Counted from the stretch's first letter, positions 18,966 to 27,351 are shown. The stretch is 60,563 bases of DNA from Sphingomonas sp. GC_Shp_5 (GCF_026540855.1 NZ_JALNUP010000024.1:1-60563); one strand, 5' to 3'. The notes: generated by a model not told the origin, from the sequence alone. Program-made: numbers and translations.

Positions 18966-19670
18966 ATGGCTTCAGTCACTCTGGCACGACGTGATATGCT
19001 GGTCGGCGGTGCTGTGGCGGCGCTCGCTTTGGCGGCGAGGTCGGCGCGAGTTCTCGCGGCTGAGCGATCGGCGTTCGCCGGGACCCCGCTGGCGTCCAAT
19101 CAGCTCGCCGCCAGCTTCAAGGCCGTTCCGGCCGGTTTGGCGACTCCGGCGACGACCCTGCTATCGCTCGGTGGCGCCCATCGACTGACCGGTTTGAACA
19201 ACAACGCGACCTTGGTTTCGATCTGGGCGGACTGGTGCGTTCCATGCCTGTCCGAGATGCACGACCTCTCTACGTTGCGCGAACGCCACCATCGCGCCGG
19301 GTTCGAAGTCATCGCGCTGCTTCAGGGCAGTGCCCTCGACGTTCATGGCGCGCGGGCAAAGCTTGACGGGCTGAACGCAAAGGCGCTTCCGAGCTGGATT
19401 GAGCCGCGTGGCGCCAGCATTGCGGAGAAGCTCGCGACACCGCCGGGCGACAAGGGGTTCACGTTGCCCTGCAATCTGCTGCTCGACCGTCATGGCCGGG
19501 TTCGGGCGCGCGCATTCGGCAGTCATGTCCTCGCGCCGGTGGAGATCAAAAACGGGGAGCTGACGGCCAAGGCCAAGCAAGGGTTGCCGCACGCCAGCAC
19601 CGCCTGGTCGCTGCCGGCGGCTGACTCCTTCGCCCAAGCGCTAGGTGCAGGCCTGCTCGATCGCCTGTAA
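18966..19670 (+). CDS. Tat-exported thioredoxin-fold (TlpA-like) protein
   Basis: Periplasmic thioredoxin-like protein of 234 residues. The N-terminus LARRDMLVGGAVAALALAAR has a twin arginine and hydrophobic core typical of a Tat signal. The redox motif is WCVPC at about 90-94 within VSIWADWCVPCLSEMHDL, and LPCNLLLDRHGRVRARAFGS is the cis-Pro and C-terminal strand region. This fits the TlpA/ResA family that reduces disulfides in envelope proteins. Start ATG 18966 follows AAGGAAAGG; a TTG one codon upstream is possible. It is divergent from the BlaI/M56 pair across a BlaI-type operator, so it is probably part of that regulon. Confidence 0.87.
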   Translation: MASVTLARRDMLVGGAVAALALAARSARVLAAERSAFAGTPLASNQLAASFKAVPAGLATPATTLLSLGGAHRLTGLNNNATLVSIWADWCVPCLSEMHDLSTLRERHHRAGFEVIALLQGSALDVHGARAKLDGLNAKALPSWIEPRGASIAEKLATPPGDKGFTLPCNLLLDRHGRVRARAFGSHVLAPVEIKNGELTAKAKQGLPHASTAWSLPAADSFAQALGAGLLDRL

Positions 19671-20133
19671 GGCGCGGTACTGCCTGGGAATTTCCGTGCG
19701 CCGAGGGAAGGGCTGAGGCCGGGGCGGCGTTCCAGAATCTCGGTCGATCCGACGGCGCCCTGCCGCGGGAGCCGGTGGTCGTAGGGCTCGTCTTGCCCAT
19801 CACCGACCTTGCATGTTTCACCGGGCGGGCGACGTTTGATGAGCATTGGGTTCTCGGTCTCTGCGGGTATCGGCAAGGGTTTGCAGCCCCGCCAGGCTCT
19901 CGCTAACGGTAGAATAGATCAACTGGGGCCCTTGGAGCTCCCGACGAGGATGCGCACGCCCGGCGCACCAAGATCATTCACTCGCCGTGCCGGCGGAGAT
20001 CGGTCTAAACAGGATCGAGCACGCTGCTTTTGATTTCAGCCTCGCTTTTGCATTCGGGCCATTGTGTCAATTGATCGGTGGCAACTTCAGCGACATTGAT
20101 TAAGCTAGGCGCTCAACATCAGGAGCTCGCCGG
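19671..20133. other. Intergenic region, no gene recognised
   Basis: About 460 bases between the thioredoxin-like gene and the lipoprotein gene. Short open frames exist on both strands but none has a convincing ribosome-binding site, family resemblance or codon pattern. No repeat copy of either family was found here. Confidence 0.5.
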
Positions 20134-20808
20134 ATGAAGGTTGTACCCGTAATCGCCTTGTCGATCATCGCCCTTGCGGGCTGCTCCAATCCGAAGGAAG
20201 CGAACAAGAGCAATTTCGAGCATGCGATTAACGAATGGATCGAGAAGGGACCTCCGTGCCTCGACGTCCCTAACGGAACTGTCACCGCACCAGGGCAGAA
20301 GTATGATGCGCTGCCAGCCTATGTCGAGGCTGCGCCGAAAACGCAGCCGTTCGCCGAAGAGTCCCGACAGAGGCGGCTGGCGCCGCTCGATGCGCTTGTC
20401 GATGCAGGCCTTATGAAAAAGACGCCGACCGAAATCGAGCAGCAGAACATGTTCGGTGGTGCCGAACGCAAGGTAGCCGTTATCGCCTATGATTTCACCA
20501 ATGAAGGCAAGGCGGCTTTCAGCGGTGACGCTGGGCCCTCGGCAATGGGCGGTAAGCGGTCCGGCCTATGCTACGGCAAGCCGCACGTCGATGAGGTTAC
20601 GAACTTCACACAGCCGGCCGACATGATGGGCATGACGCTCTCGCAGGTAAGCTATAAGTATCACCTAGCGGACCTGCCTGCTTGGACGAAGAACCCGAAG
20701 GTGAAGGCCGCTTTTCCGGATCTGGCACGCAACACGGCAGAGAGCCTCGATGCCAAGGCGGCCGTTGTTTTAACGAACGACGGATGGAAGCACGAAAAGG
20801 CGATCTGA
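20134..20808 (+). CDS. Hypothetical lipoprotein
   Basis: Protein of 224 residues with a lipoprotein signal MKVVPVIALSIIALAGCSNP; the lipobox is LAGC with Cys17. The mature part has no family I recognise. It contains VAVIAYDFTNEGKAAFSG, a Gly-rich patch, and SGLCYGKPHVDEVTNF with a second Cys. The middle is lower in GC than neighbouring genes. An isolated gene, not obviously in an operon. Probably a periplasm-facing membrane-anchored protein; function unknown. Confidence 0.75.
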   Translation: MKVVPVIALSIIALAGCSNPKEANKSNFEHAINEWIEKGPPCLDVPNGTVTAPGQKYDALPAYVEAAPKTQPFAEESRQRRLAPLDALVDAGLMKKTPTEIEQQNMFGGAERKVAVIAYDFTNEGKAAFSGDAGPSAMGGKRSGLCYGKPHVDEVTNFTQPADMMGMTLSQVSYKYHLADLPAWTKNPKVKAAFPDLARNTAESLDAKAAVVLTNDGWKHEKAI

Positions 20809-20891
20809 CCATCAGCCCCGTCAATCAAACGATTCTTCTGTTTGGCATGAAATGCGAGCTTTGCCGGATGACGAGCCGTCATCCGGCGATA

Positions 20892-20955
20892 TGAATGAAC
20901 GTCCGGTTTTAGGGAGCCCGTGAAGCGCCTCTGGATGACCGGAACTGGGTCGGCG
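20892..20955 (+). repeat. Dispersed intergenic repeat, copy 6
   Basis: TGAATGAACGTCCGGTTTTA, then GGGAGCCCG, a spacer and GATGACCGGAACTGGGTCGG. One of the best preserved copies at the left end. Lies between the convergent lipoprotein and hydrolase genes. Confidence 0.65.
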
Positions 20956-20971
20956 TTACAGCCCGCTACTT

Positions 20972-21745
20972 TCACTGCGTGGCTTTGAGGATGACCTCGA
21001 CCGTCTCCTCCGGCATGTCCCACATTGGAAAGTGACCGCTGGATTCGAACCAGTGCAGCTCTGCGGACGGGAATGCAGCTTTTGCGCGCGCCGCCTGCCG
21101 CGGCAGGCAGAGCCTGTCGTGCCTGCCCCATCCGATCACGATCCGGCCGGTGCTTTTGGCGGCAGGGCCGGTCTGCTCGGGTCCGGTCGCGAGGTCATGG
21201 ACCAGCGCGTCAAACGTCTGTGTCGTACTGAGATCGGTGAGCTCAGTCGCCACCATCTGCGGATCAAGCGCCCAAGGATGCGCGGACAATTGGGCGAGCA
21301 GGGCAGTGCGGGAGGCCGCGTTACGGCTCAGCGTCGGCAGGGCAGGTCGGATCGCCCGCAACAAGCGGGCCGACACGCCGATCGTAGTCTTGAAGAAGGT
21401 GCGTTCCCAACCGCGCCAGAACCCGCCCGGGTCAAGTGCGACGACGTTGCCGACGACGCCACGCCTGGCAAGTTCGAGCACTATCCGCGCACCCATCGAG
21501 CTGCCGACGACGTCGATCCCGGTCAGCTCGTTCTCCACGAGGTAGCGCTGCACGCTGCCGACTAGGCCGTCGAACGTCCCACTATCGTGCTCTGCCGGGG
21601 TCGCGCCATGTCCGGGCAGGTCGATCGCGATCACCGTCCGACTGACGCCAAGCGAGTCTAGAATGGGGCTCCATGATCGCGAGCTTCCGCCCAGCCCGTG
21701 GACAAGCAGCAGTTTGCGGCCAGAGCCGCGGTTGATTTGGTGCAT
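20972..21745 (-). CDS. Alpha/beta-hydrolase
   Basis: Predicted serine hydrolase of 257 residues. LLLVHGLGGSSRSW provides the oxyanion-hole HG motif, VVGSSMGARIVLEL is the nucleophile elbow (Ser83), GWGRHDRLCLP supplies the catalytic Asp, and SGHFPMWDMPEE the catalytic His. The lid region (RGWERTFFKTTIGVSARLLR) is typical of MhpC/BphD-like and epoxide-hydrolase-like enzymes. No signal peptide. It follows the zinc alcohol dehydrogenase gene by about 140 bases on the same strand and might be co-transcribed. The substrate is unknown. Confidence 0.92.
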   Translation of the reverse strand: MHQINRGSGRKLLLVHGLGGSSRSWSPILDSLGVSRTVIAIDLPGHGATPAEHDSGTFDGLVGSVQRYLVENELTGIDVVGSSMGARIVLELARRGVVGNVVALDPGGFWRGWERTFFKTTIGVSARLLRAIRPALPTLSRNAASRTALLAQLSAHPWALDPQMVATELTDLSTTQTFDALVHDLATGPEQTGPAAKSTGRIVIGWGRHDRLCLPRQAARAKAAFPSAELHWFESSGHFPMWDMPEETVEVILKATQ

Positions 21746-21887
21746 CTCATTCCATTTCGGTTAGTTGGAACGGCTCAACGAGCACCGTCCGTGCACGGCA
21801 CCAGTTGATACGCGAGCCGCCGGTCGTCGCGGCGTTCGATCCTCAAAGAGGGATCGCACGTCGCCACGACGATGAGGGACGCGCAGC

Positions 21888-23063
21888 TCAGCCGTGCGGG
21901 CGCATGACCACCTTGATGACGCCGTCCTCCTTGTCGCGGAACCTGGCGTACATTTCGGGAGCGTCCTCGAGGCTGGCAGGATGGGTGATGACGAAGCTGG
22001 GGTCGATCTCCCCGGCCACGATCTTCTGCAGCAGCGGTTTGGTGTAGCGCTGAACGTGGGTCTGGCCGAGCTTGATGGTCAGCCCCTTGTTCATCGCCGC
22101 GCCGATCGGCAGCTTGTCGCCCATGCCGACGTAGACGCCGGGTACCGAGACAGTGCCGCCCTTGCGGCAGCTCATGATCGCCTGCCGCAGCACGTGAACC
22201 CGGTCGGTAGCGAGCATCATGCTTGCCTTGACCTTGTCCATGACGGCGTCCGCCGCGCCATGTCCGGCCGCCTCGCAACCCACCGCATCGATGCAGCTGT
22301 CGGGCCCGCGCCCCTTGGTCCGCGCCTGCAGCTCGTCGAACACGTCCGTCTCGGCGAAGTTGATCGTCTCGGCACCGCCGGCTTCCGCCATGGCGAGACG
22401 CTCGGGCACCTCGTCGATCGCGATCACCCGGCCTGCACCCATCATCAGCGCGGAGCGGATGGCGAACTGGCCGACCGGGCCGCAGCCCCAGATCGCGACG
22501 GTGTCGCCGGGCTCGATCTGTGCGTTCTCGGCGGCCATGTAGCCGGTCGGGAAGATGTCGGACAGGAACAGCGCTTGGTCGTCGGTCACGCTGTCGGGGA
22601 TTTTGATCGGCCCGATGTCGGCCATCGGTACGCGGAGGTATTCCGCCTGCCCACCGCAATAGCCGCCAAGCATGTGGCTGAACCCGAACAGGCCGGCGGG
22701 CGAGTGGCCCATCGCTTTGGCCGCCATCTCGGCGTTCGGGTTGGTGCGATCGCAGGCGGCGAACAGGCCCTTGCGGCAGAACCAGCAGTCACCGCAGCTG
22801 ATCGTGAACGGCACCACCACGCGGTCGCCGATCTTCAGGTTGGTGACCTCGGAGCCGAGCGCCACGACCTCGCCCATGTTTTCGTGACCGAGGATGTCAC
22901 CGGCCTCCATGGTGGGCTGGTAGCCATCGAGCAGGTGGAGGTCCGACCCGCAGATCGCACACGCATTGACCTTGATGATCGCATCGCGCGGGTGCTTGAT
23001 CTCGGGGTCCGCGACGGTGTCGACGCGGACGTCGCCCTTACCGTGCCAGCATAGTGCGCGCAT
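21888..23063 (-). CDS. Zinc-dependent alcohol dehydrogenase (formaldehyde dehydrogenase-like)
   Basis: MDR-superfamily dehydrogenase of 391 residues. The catalytic-zinc region is [12 protein letters not shown] plus GHENMGEVV, the structural-zinc loop is [17 protein letters not shown], and the nucleotide fold has [20 protein letters not shown]. The long insert [20 protein letters not shown] and the overall length match the glutathione-independent formaldehyde dehydrogenase-like group. Reverse-strand start at ATG 23063. It lies next to the general-stress block, and such dehydrogenases often occur near stress loci in sphingomonads, so aldehyde detoxification is plausible but not shown. Confidence 0.93.
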   Translation of the reverse strand: MRALCWHGKGDVRVDTVADPEIKHPRDAIIKVNACAICGSDLHLLDGYQPTMEAGDILGHENMGEVVALGSEVTNLKIGDRVVVPFTISCGDCWFCRKGLFAACDRTNPNAEMAAKAMGHSPAGLFGFSHMLGGYCGGQAEYLRVPMADIGPIKIPDSVTDDQALFLSDIFPTGYMAAENAQIEPGDTVAIWGCGPVGQFAIRSALMMGAGRVIAIDEVPERLAMAEAGGAETINFAETDVFDELQARTKGRGPDSCIDAVGCEAAGHGAADAVMDKVKASMMLATDRVHVLRQAIMSCRKGGTVSVPGVYVGMGDKLPIGAAMNKGLTIKLGQTHVQRYTKPLLQKIVAGEIDPSFVITHPASLEDAPEMYARFRDKEDGVIKVVMRPHG

Positions 23064-23225
23064 GTGTTTTCTCCGTCGGGGCAGGAGCTCCGCCAGGATC
23101 GGAAAAGCGACTGGACCAACTCAACGTCTCTGAGCACGGAACGGGCTCGTACCCATTCGTCTATGTTAACAAACTTCCGGTTTGAGCAGCGATCGGCGAC
23201 GCCGAAGCGCCCGCAACTGGTCCGC

Positions 23226-23852
23226 TCAGACCTCTGTGCGTTCGGCCAGTTCCAGAGCGTCCTCCACGTCTACACCTAAGTAGCGCACCGTACTGTCGAT
23301 CTTGGCATGGCCGAGAAGGATCTGAACGGCGCGGAGGTTGCCAGTAGCCTTGTAAATGATCGATGCTTTTGTGCGCCGAAGCGAGTGCGTCCCGTAATCC
23401 TGAGCCGGAAGTCCGATGCCGACCACCCACTCGTGCACGAGGCGGGCATATTTACTCATGTGAGCCATATAGTCGTTTCGGCTCGGGAAGATGAAGTCGT
23501 TCAGTGTCCCGCCGCGTCTTTCCAACCATGCCCGCATCGTCTTACGTGCGGTGTCCATCAGCTCGAACTGGACCGGTCGTTTGGTCTTCTGCTGAACCAC
23601 GACGGCGCGGTCACGTACGCGCCCGCCGGAAACTACATCGCCGATCCGCATCCTGACCACATCACAGCCGCGCAGCTTGCTGTCGATGGCAAGATCGAAC
23701 AGCGCTCGATCGCGCAGTCGTCTATGCTGGTCGAGCCAGAAGCGAATGGCCCAGACCTGTTGCTGTTTCAGCGCCCGTTTCGCACCGATAAGCCGGCCTT
23801 CGTTCCAAGGTCGAAGTTCGTGAAAGGCGGGCTCCATCGGCGAGTGACCCAT
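23226..23852 (-). CDS. Orphan tyrosine recombinase/integrase
   Basis: Site-specific recombinase catalytic domain of 208 residues without a normal N-terminal arm-binding domain. The catalytic set is present: Arg in SKLRGCDVVRMRIGDV, Lys in VQQKTKRPVQFEL, HSLRRTKAS, LLGHAKI and the nucleophile in VRYLGVDVEDAL. I prefer ATG 23852 (MGHSPMEPAFHEL) or 23837: the open frame runs on to 24023, but its first codons there are made by a dispersed repeat copy. Closely similar stand-alone proteins recur in many alphaproteobacteria, often as single genes without an element. No tRNA, excisionase or direct repeat was found beside it. Confidence 0.88.
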   Translation of the reverse strand: MGHSPMEPAFHELRPWNEGRLIGAKRALKQQQVWAIRFWLDQHRRLRDRALFDLAIDSKLRGCDVVRMRIGDVVSGGRVRDRAVVVQQKTKRPVQFELMDTARKTMRAWLERRGGTLNDFIFPSRNDYMAHMSKYARLVHEWVVGIGLPAQDYGTHSLRRTKASIIYKATGNLRAVQILLGHAKIDSTVRYLGVDVEDALELAERTEV

Positions 23853-23947
23853 CGATAGTCTCCATCGGGCCGGATCGGCCGATCGAGCGTACGCAGGCGC
23901 GGTAAACCTGCGGTTCGTAAATGTGGTTTGTCGGCCGTCGGTGATGT

Positions 23948-24010
23948 TGAACAAGCGGCCGGTTTCGGGTGGCGTTTGGTAGTCCCTGAGCGGCCGGAAG
24001 TGGGTCTTCC
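23948..24010 (+). repeat. Dispersed intergenic repeat, copy 8
   Basis: TGAACAAGCGGCCGGTTTCG, then GGTGGCG, a spacer, and CTGAGCGGCCGGAAGTGGGT. A full-length copy that lies just upstream of the integrase coding region and explains the spurious N-terminal extension of that frame. Confidence 0.65.
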
Positions 24011-24023
24011 CGACCACTTCCAT

Positions 24024-25505
24024 TCATGCACGAGCCTTGCCGCCGATGCCTCGCTCGCGTGCCCAGATCACCGCGGCGCTGCGACGATTTACGCCGATCT
24101 TCGCGTAAAGGCGCGAGACGTGATTGCGGATGGTATTGCCCGAAAGCTCTAGTTGAGCGGCAATCGCCTTGTCGTCCAGCCCTTCACAAAGCAGTTCAAG
24201 CACCTCGCGCTCGCGCCTACTGAGCTCGCCGGTCGCCGGGATCGCGGCCGGTCCAGTGCCGCGCAGCGTCGCCAGCTTGTCCATGATCGAACGGCTGAAC
24301 CAACTCGCGTCCTTCATCACCGCCTCGATCGCCTCGACGAGTTCCAACTCGCTGTGGCGGCGCGCGGTCACGTCCTGGTAAAGCCAAAGAACGCAGCGTT
24401 CGCCCCGCACGTCGACCGCCTCGGCGGAGACGAGGCAGTCAATCGGTTCGTCCTGCTTCGGAAGGACGCGAACGTCACAGGTCCGAACGCCTCCGCGCTT
24501 CTCGATCTCCTCCTCGATTGAGCAGCGCAAGCCGGCGTCGTTCCACAGCTGGATGTCGTCGGCGACACGGCCGACCAGCTCGTGCGCGGCGCGACCGGTC
24601 AGCCGCGAGAACGCTTCGTTGACCTCCACAAACCGGTTTTCCGGCGTTGATGTGACCGCCATTGCGACCGGCGCCATTTGAAATATCGTGGTCGATCGGT
24701 GCTCGCTTGCCCGCAGCGCCGACTCCGCCTTCCGCCGCGGGTCGAGATCGGCAAACGTGAACAGCATACACGGCTGCTCGGCCACCTCGATCGGCTGGCC
24801 AGCGAGGATGACGAACCGTGTTGATCCGTCGGGCAGCGGCAGCTCGGCCTCGACCTGCGGAATGGTTTTGCCGCCAGCGAGCCGCTCGGCGACGTGAGCT
24901 TGGCGCTCGGCATGGGCGAGGATGTCCATGTCACGAAGGTGCTTGCCCTCGATCGCGTCGCGCGAGCAGCCGCAAAGCTCGGCGAATCCGGCGTTGACGC
25001 GGATGAAGCGCTGGTCAGACAGTCGCAGGATCAGCGCAGGCGCGGGATTGGCCTGGAACATCGCCTCGAACCGCGCCTCGGCGTCGTAACGCTCGGATTC
25101 GTCTTGGATCACGAGCGCGAAGCAGTCAGCATCGCCGCCATCCTCGTCCATCACCACGTCGTGCACCGAATGCGTCCAGCGCGGCTCGTTGATGCCGATC
25201 GGAGCTACCTCGACAACAAGGTCGGGGAAGCTCTCGCCGGCAAGCATCCGCATGATCGGATATTCGCGCTTCGAAAGCCGCTGGTGGTTGCGGTAGCGCA
25301 GGCAAAAGCGCTGGCAGTAGTCGTCGGCGGTAGCACCTAGCTCGTCCAGCTTCTTGATCCCGTGCATGCGCAGCGCCGCTGCGTTGGCGTTGATGATGAC
25401 GCCGGACGGATCAACGAGGATGATTCCCGCGCTGAGGTCCGCCATGAGCTGCTCGAGGTGGCGGAGCGTCGGAGAGGGGGGTCGGTTGCTAAATTCATCT
25501 GCCAT
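24024..25505 (-). CDS. Triple-PAS LuxR-type transcriptional regulator
   Basis: Cytosolic regulator of 493 residues. Three PAS domains (about 15-130, 145-260 and 275-390; e.g. GIILVDPSGVIINANAAALR, FIRVNAGFAELCGCSRDAIE, FVEVNEAFSRLTGRAAHELV) precede a LuxR/GerE DNA-binding domain at about 430-490 (SRREREVLELLCEGLDDKAI, NTIRNHVSRLYAKIGVNRRS). The start is ATG 25505 (MADEFSNRPPSP); upstream codons lie in intergenic DNA. GGAAC-N17-GCTT on the minus strand (25535-25539 and 25514-25517) resembles, but does not fully match, an EcfG general-stress promoter. The gene is divergent from four small stress-type genes, its likely targets. The ligand or cofactor of the PAS domains is unknown. Confidence 0.92.
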   Translation of the reverse strand: MADEFSNRPPSPTLRHLEQLMADLSAGIILVDPSGVIINANAAALRMHGIKKLDELGATADDYCQRFCLRYRNHQRLSKREYPIMRMLAGESFPDLVVEVAPIGINEPRWTHSVHDVVMDEDGGDADCFALVIQDESERYDAEARFEAMFQANPAPALILRLSDQRFIRVNAGFAELCGCSRDAIEGKHLRDMDILAHAERQAHVAERLAGGKTIPQVEAELPLPDGSTRFVILAGQPIEVAEQPCMLFTFADLDPRRKAESALRASEHRSTTIFQMAPVAMAVTSTPENRFVEVNEAFSRLTGRAAHELVGRVADDIQLWNDAGLRCSIEEEIEKRGGVRTCDVRVLPKQDEPIDCLVSAEAVDVRGERCVLWLYQDVTARRHSELELVEAIEAVMKDASWFSRSIMDKLATLRGTGPAAIPATGELSRREREVLELLCEGLDDKAIAAQLELSGNTIRNHVSRLYAKIGVNRRSAAVIWARERGIGGKARA

Positions 25506-25700
25506 GCTTTGGGAAGCGCCGCCAAGTGCATACGGTTCCCGTGAGTGCAGGACCAAACTACCAACTCGACAGTGACACCGGCACCAACCGCCGGATGCCG
25601 CCTGCTGCCGGTATATGAACGGGCGCTCGCAAATTGTGTTGACGCTCCCGAACTGCGATCGTGCCGGCATCCCGCTGGGATCGCGAACTCGGAGGGCAAC

Positions 25701-25964
25701 ATGGGTCTTATCATTCTTCTCATCGTCGGCGGCATCGTGGGCTGGCTTGCTGGTCTCATCATGCGCGACAACAACGGCATCCTCCTCAACGTGGTCGTCG
25801 GCATCGTCGGCGCGATCCTCGCCGGCTTTGTGGTGACGCCTTTGATCGGCGGAGTGCCAATCACCAGTGGCGTCATCAGCATCCAGTCGATCATCGTCTC
25901 GCTGGTAGGCGCGATCATCTTGCTCGCGATCGTCAACCTCGTTCGCCGAGGCGCCGTTCGCTGA
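25701..25964 (+). CDS. GlsB/YeaQ/YmgE-family stress membrane protein
   Basis: Small inner-membrane protein of 87 residues with three hydrophobic segments. Gly-rich family motifs are MGLIILLIVGGIVGWLAGLI, VGIVGAILAGFV and VSLVGAIILLAIVNLVRR. The start at ATG 25701 is supported by GGAGGGCAAC directly upstream. Family members are induced in general, acid or envelope stress; the molecular role is not known. First of four rightward small genes that face the PAS-LuxR regulator. Confidence 0.92.
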   Translation: MGLIILLIVGGIVGWLAGLIMRDNNGILLNVVVGIVGAILAGFVVTPLIGGVPITSGVISIQSIIVSLVGAIILLAIVNLVRRGAVR

Positions 25965-26065
25965 AGCTCATTAATCAGACCGGCGCGTTGGTGGCGCGGG
26001 CGCATAGTTGCCTCCGACTGGACGCGATCCGTGCCACCTCACGACACAACACCAAGGAGAGAACG

Positions 26066-26371
26066 ATGCACAAGCAGATCATCGCCGCCGCCCTGGCGGC
26101 GACCGCGACCACGGGCGCGCTCGCGCAGGCGAACACGGGATCGCACAACCCCGCGTTGAAGAACCCGGCGGTGCAGACCACCGCGATGACGGCGAAGGGG
26201 CACAACTCGTTCACGGAGAACCAGGCGCGCGGCCGGATTGCCAGGGACGGCTACACCAATGTGAGCAAGCTCATGAAGAATCAGAACGGCGTCTGGCAGG
26301 GCACCGCGATGAAGGGCGGCGCGAAGGTGAACGTCGCACTCGACTACAAGGGCAACGTCACCAACCATTGA
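26066..26371 (+). CDS. Small secreted PepSY-like protein
   Basis: Periplasmic protein of 101 residues with a clear Sec signal MHKQIIAAALAATATTGALA (cleavage after AQA likely). The mature part is about 80 residues; SFTENQARGRIARDGYTNVS and WQGTAMKGGAKVNVALDYKG resemble a half-PepSY/BLIP-like small domain. ATG 26066 follows AAGGAGAGAACG. Function unknown; it sits between the GlsB-like and YflT-like genes, and the spacing suggests one stress operon or several small units under shared control. Confidence 0.8.
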   Translation: MHKQIIAAALAATATTGALAQANTGSHNPALKNPAVQTTAMTAKGHNSFTENQARGRIARDGYTNVSKLMKNQNGVWQGTAMKGGAKVNVALDYKGNVTNH

Positions 26372-26394
26372 TCCCAATATTTCGGAGAACGACC

Positions 26395-27024
26395 ATGTCA
26401 CAGACCATCACCCGCCTGTTCGACGACTACACCGACGCCACCACCGCGGTGAGCGAACTCGAGGCGCTGGGCATCAGCCACGGCGACATCAGCATCGTTG
26501 CCAACAACGCTCATGGCCATCATGCCGCCGTCGATCATGAGGGCGTCAACGATTACGGAGACGTCGGCCGCGGCACCTCCACCGGAGCGCTGCTAGGCGG
26601 CGCTGGCGGGCTGCTCGCGGGCCTCGGCCTGCTCGCTATCCCGGGGCTCGGCCCGATCGTCGCTGCCGGCTGGCTCGCCGCGACGGTAGCAGGAGCCGGG
26701 ATCGGCGCCGCCGGTGGGGCGGCGACCGGCAGCCTCGTCGGCGCGCTGAAGAACAGCGGCCATACCGAGGAGGACGCGAACGTCTACTCCGAGGGTGTTC
26801 GTCGCGGAGGAACGCTGGTCAGCGCCAAAGTGCCGGACGGCCAGCTCGCCGACGCGCAGGCGGTGCTCGACCGCAACGGCTCGGTTGACGCGACCACGCG
26901 CGGTGCCGCGTATCGTCAGTCCGGCTGGACCAGCTTCGATGCCGAAGCGCCAGCCTACACAAGCGATGAAGTCGATCGCGAACGGGCCACTTACGCCCGT
27001 ACGCCGGCGGTCGAGCGTTATTGA
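26395..27024 (+). CDS. YflT-like general stress protein with glycine-zipper region
   Basis: Protein of 209 residues. The N-terminal 40 (ITRLFDDYTDATTAVSELEA, LGISHGDISIVANN) match the YflT / general stress protein 17M domain. The middle (about 62-120) is a Gly/Ala-rich hydrophobic zipper (GALLGGAGGLLAGLGLLAIP, GAGIGAAGGAATGSLVGAL) that may insert in a membrane or oligomerise. The region GHTEEDANVYSEGVRRGGTL is conserved in this group. ATG 26395 is preceded by GGAGAACGACC, 23 bases after the previous stop. A strong hairpin follows the stop codon. Probable role in desiccation, salt or cold stress (inference). Confidence 0.85.
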   Translation: MSQTITRLFDDYTDATTAVSELEALGISHGDISIVANNAHGHHAAVDHEGVNDYGDVGRGTSTGALLGGAGGLLAGLGLLAIPGLGPIVAAGWLAATVAGAGIGAAGGAATGSLVGALKNSGHTEEDANVYSEGVRRGGTLVSAKVPDGQLADAQAVLDRNGSVDATTRGAAYRQSGWTSFDAEAPAYTSDEVDRERATYARTPAVERY

Positions 27025-27031
27025 GGGCAGC

Positions 27032-27059
27032 GACTGGGGAGCCAAACGGCTCCCCAGTC
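27032..27059 (+). terminator. Strong hairpin between YflT-like and csbD-like genes
   Basis: GACTGGGGAGCC pairs perfectly with GGCTCCCCAGTC around an AAAC loop (12-bp stem). No U-run follows, so it may be an attenuator or an mRNA-processing or stabilising element rather than a complete terminator. It lies 8 bases after the YflT-like stop and 30 bases before the csbD-like start. Confidence 0.65.
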
Positions 27060-27088
27060 CCGAAGTTCAACACGAAGAGGAGAACACC

Positions 27089-27271
27089 ATGGGTGAGTTC
27101 ACTGACAAGCTGGATGCCGCCGGCAACAAGATCGCCGGCAACGTCAAGGAGGCCGCCGGCAAGGCGACTGGGAACGACAAGCTCGCTGCCGAGGGCAAGG
27201 CGCAGCAGGTCAAGGGCAGAGCGCAGGACGTAAAGGGCAGCGTCAAGGGCGCGCTCGGCGACGACATCTGA
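27089..27271 (+). CDS. CsbD-family stress protein
   Basis: Small, highly charged and probably disordered protein of 60 residues. The family pattern is plain: GEFTDKLDAAGNKIAGNVKE, AAGKATGNDKLAAEGKAQQV, KGRAQDVKGSVKGALGDD. CsbD proteins are abundant in general-stress regulons and may act as hydration or dispersal proteins, without a known enzymatic function. ATG 27089 follows AGAGGAGAACACC. Last of the four small stress genes; a hairpin follows. Confidence 0.93.
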   Translation: MGEFTDKLDAAGNKIAGNVKEAAGKATGNDKLAAEGKAQQVKGRAQDVKGSVKGALGDDI

Positions 27272-27276
27272 GCACC

Positions 27277-27303
27277 CGACGGGGGGCTGCAAAGGCCTCC
27301 CGC
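27277..27303 (+). terminator. Probable terminator hairpin after csbD-like gene
   Basis: CGGGGGGCtgcaaaGGCCTCCCG, with one imperfect pair, starts a few bases after the csbD stop. GC-rich stem without a marked T-run, as is usual in high-GC alphaproteobacteria. Confidence 0.5.
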
Positions 27304-27351
27304 TGTACTCGCACATCACACTACCTTCATGGCGATGCGCGTCCCGATAAG

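Noticed and set aside
21894..23054. A 386-codon plus-strand open frame opposite the alcohol dehydrogenase
   Set aside because: Antisense shadow; the minus strand encodes every zinc and cofactor motif.
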